Origin: Flavobacterium croceum DSM 17960
Lineage (GTDB): Bacteria > Bacteroidota > Bacteroidia > Flavobacteriales > Flavobacteriaceae
Assembly (NCBI RefSeq): GCF_002917885.1
Contig: NZ_PQNY01000015.1
Location: forward strand, 1 to 64,000
Length of the DNA: 64,000 nt
Direction of reading: 5' to 3'
A program made the translations under genes and the position numbers. The notes beneath the pieces were generated by a model. That model saw nothing but the letters and a program-made list of their open reading frames with translations. It ran no database searches and was not told the DNA's origin. Each line of letters opens with the position of its first letter. The stretch's first letter is position 1. Shown piece after piece: positions 62,833-64,000 of this stretch.

Positions 62833-64000
62833 TTAGTTATACAAATGTTCTGATATAATAAAACCTCCTGTCCATGCGTTTTGAAAATTAAAACCTCCTG
62901 TAATTGCATCTATATTAAGCACTTCGCCTGCAAAATATAAATTTGAAAACAATTTACTTTGCATCGTTTTGAAATTAATTTCTTTGAGATTTACACCACC
63001 TGCGGTTACAAATTCTTCTTTAAAAGTGCTTTTTCCCGAAACAATATATTCAGTAGCACATAGTATTTCGGTTAGCTTTTGCAACTGCTTTTTTGTAACA
63101 TCTGCCCATTTTTGTGTTGGCTCTATATTGGCCAACGTTAAAAAATATTCCCAAAGGCGTTTTGGAAAATCTGCAAGAGGCTTGTTGATGATATAGTTTT
63201 TAGTGTGCGTATTTTTCAATTCTAATAACATTGCAGTAGCATCTTCACTTGTAGTATCTACTAACCAATTTATTTGTATCGTAAATGTGTAATTCATCTC
63301 TGCCAATACTCTCGCACCCCAAGCAGATAAGCGTAAAACTGCAGGCCCGCTTATTCCCCAATGTGTTATGAGCATAGGCCCTTGTGTTGCAAGTTTGGTG
63401 TTTTGTACTTTTAAGCCTACATGAGCAGAAATCCCCATTAAATGGGTTAAATTTTTATCTGTAATATTAAACGTAAATAACGAAGGCACTGGCTCTACAA
63501 TACTATGTCCTAAAGTTTGTAGTAGATTCCAAATTTTTGGATTACTACCTGTGGCAACAATTAATTTTTCGGAGGTAAATTGTTGCTGTAACGTTTCTAT
63601 TTTCCAACTCTCATCTTTGTAAAAAATAGTTTGAACAGATTGTTGCGTAAGTATCTCTATTTTATGTTTTTTTGCTAATGAAATAAAACAGTCAATAATA
63701 GTTTGAGAACTATTGGAAACAGGAAACATTCTGCCATCTGACTCTGTTTTTAGCTTCACTCCTCTTTCTTCGAACCACGCTACTGTATCACCACTACAAA
63801 ATTGATGAAAAGGCCCTTTGAGTTCTTTTTCACCTCTTGGATAATTTTTCACTAAATCATTGGCAACAAAACAAGCATGGGTAACATTGCATCTTCCACC
63901 ACCCGAAACACGAACTTTTGAAAGTACTTCTTTACCTCGTTCCAAAATAGCGACAGTAGCACTAGGGTATTTTTCGGCACAGTTTATCGCTGTAAAAAAA
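62833..64000 (-). CDS. FAD-dependent oxidoreductase (HI0933/BaiN-like), truncated by window edge
   Basis: Runs off the right edge; about 388 C-terminal codons are present, so the N-terminal FAD GxGxxG motif is mostly missing. The visible part begins FFTAINCAEKYPSATVA, then RVSGGGRCNVTHAC, the flavin-contact motif IVATGSNPKIW, and the family end TGGFNFQNAWTGGFIISEH. Reading frame is open to the edge; a start at 63945 would be artificial. The family includes bile-acid reductase BaiN and many uncharacterised flavoproteins; the substrate cannot be told. Confidence 0.9.
   Translation of the reverse strand, partial: FFTAINCAEKYPSATVAILERGKEVLSKVRVSGGGRCNVTHACFVANDLVKNYPRGEKELKGPFHQFCSGDTVAWFEERGVKLKTESDGRMFPVSNSSQTIIDCFISLAKKHKIEILTQQSVQTIFYKDESWKIETLQQQFTSEKLIVATGSNPKIWNLLQTLGHSIVEPVPSLFTFNITDKNLTHLMGISAHVGLKVQNTKLATQGPMLITHWGISGPAVLRLSAWGARVLAEMNYTFTIQINWLVDTTSEDATAMLLELKNTHTKNYIINKPLADFPKRLWEYFLTLANIEPTQKWADVTKKQLQKLTEILCATEYIVSGKSTFKEEFVTAGGVNLKEINFKTMQSKLFSNLYFAGEVLNIDAITGGFNFQNAWTGGFIISEHLYN

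Overview
The window reads as chromosome of a low-GC member of the Bacteroidota, most likely a gliding Flavobacteriaceae-type bacterium. The reasons are the type IX secretion/gliding genes sprA, remB and a PorP/SprF fragment; the alternative complex III (ACIII) plus cytochrome c oxidase respiratory operon; and promoter-like TAnnTTTG boxes, some with a TTTG box 18-20 bases upstream, in place of sigma70-type boxes. Most genes are housekeeping genes on the minus strand. No insertion sequence, prophage, CRISPR array or rRNA operon was seen. Genus cannot be fixed from the sequence alone.

Layout. 1-1960: start of a PorP/SprF gene (minus), a dodecin, an amphipathic repeat protein and an MscS channel (plus). 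1962-5285: tolC-type channel, periplasmic adaptor and tsaB (minus). 5381-10990: an accessory bacteriocin-type island. It holds two double-glycine precursor peptides with GxxxG-rich cores, a CPBP membrane protease, three tiny membrane proteins absent from ordinary ORF lists (57, 47 and 38 codons), a HlyD-type adaptor and a C39-peptidase ABC exporter, with a divergent HTH regulator. 10991-11455: gene-free, with four boxes about 42 bases apart and a composite inverted repeat. 11456-14617: an unrecognised conserved protein, a DUF4403 lipoprotein and a GH53 galactanase. 14612-19833: oxidase assembly and subunit operon (cyoE, two cox3-like genes, cox4, a cysteine-free thioredoxin-like protein, SCO, DUF420, a small CxxC protein). 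19877-22741: remB and deoC. 23011-33892: maeB-ruvA-sprA-gcvH-vanZ. 34062-36784: a PA14-domain surface protein, queG, ruvB. 36867-48231: actABCDEF followed by oxidase subunits II and I. 48445-48837: a small SPOR protein. 48914-52150: a large DUF2723 membrane protein. 52214-54254: a two-component system. 54575-54645: tRNA-Gln. 54769-55593: a universal stress protein. 55757-61087: rimP-nusA-infB and a polysaccharide deacetylase. 61084-64000: a thioredoxin-like protein without its cysteines, a metallophosphoesterase and the end of a flavoprotein gene.

How the genes work together. ACIII oxidises menaquinol and passes electrons to the aa3-type oxidase. Subunits I and II are co-transcribed with ACIII, while subunits III and IV and heme/copper assembly factors sit in the separate cyoE operon. 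SprA is the outer-membrane translocon of the type IX system that also powers gliding; RemB and PorP/SprF belong to the same surface biology. The most novel part is the bacteriocin-type island: two leader peptides, a leader-cleaving exporter with its adaptor, a likely immunity protease and unexplained mini-proteins. A TolC gene lies directly downstream behind its own terminator and could complete the export path.
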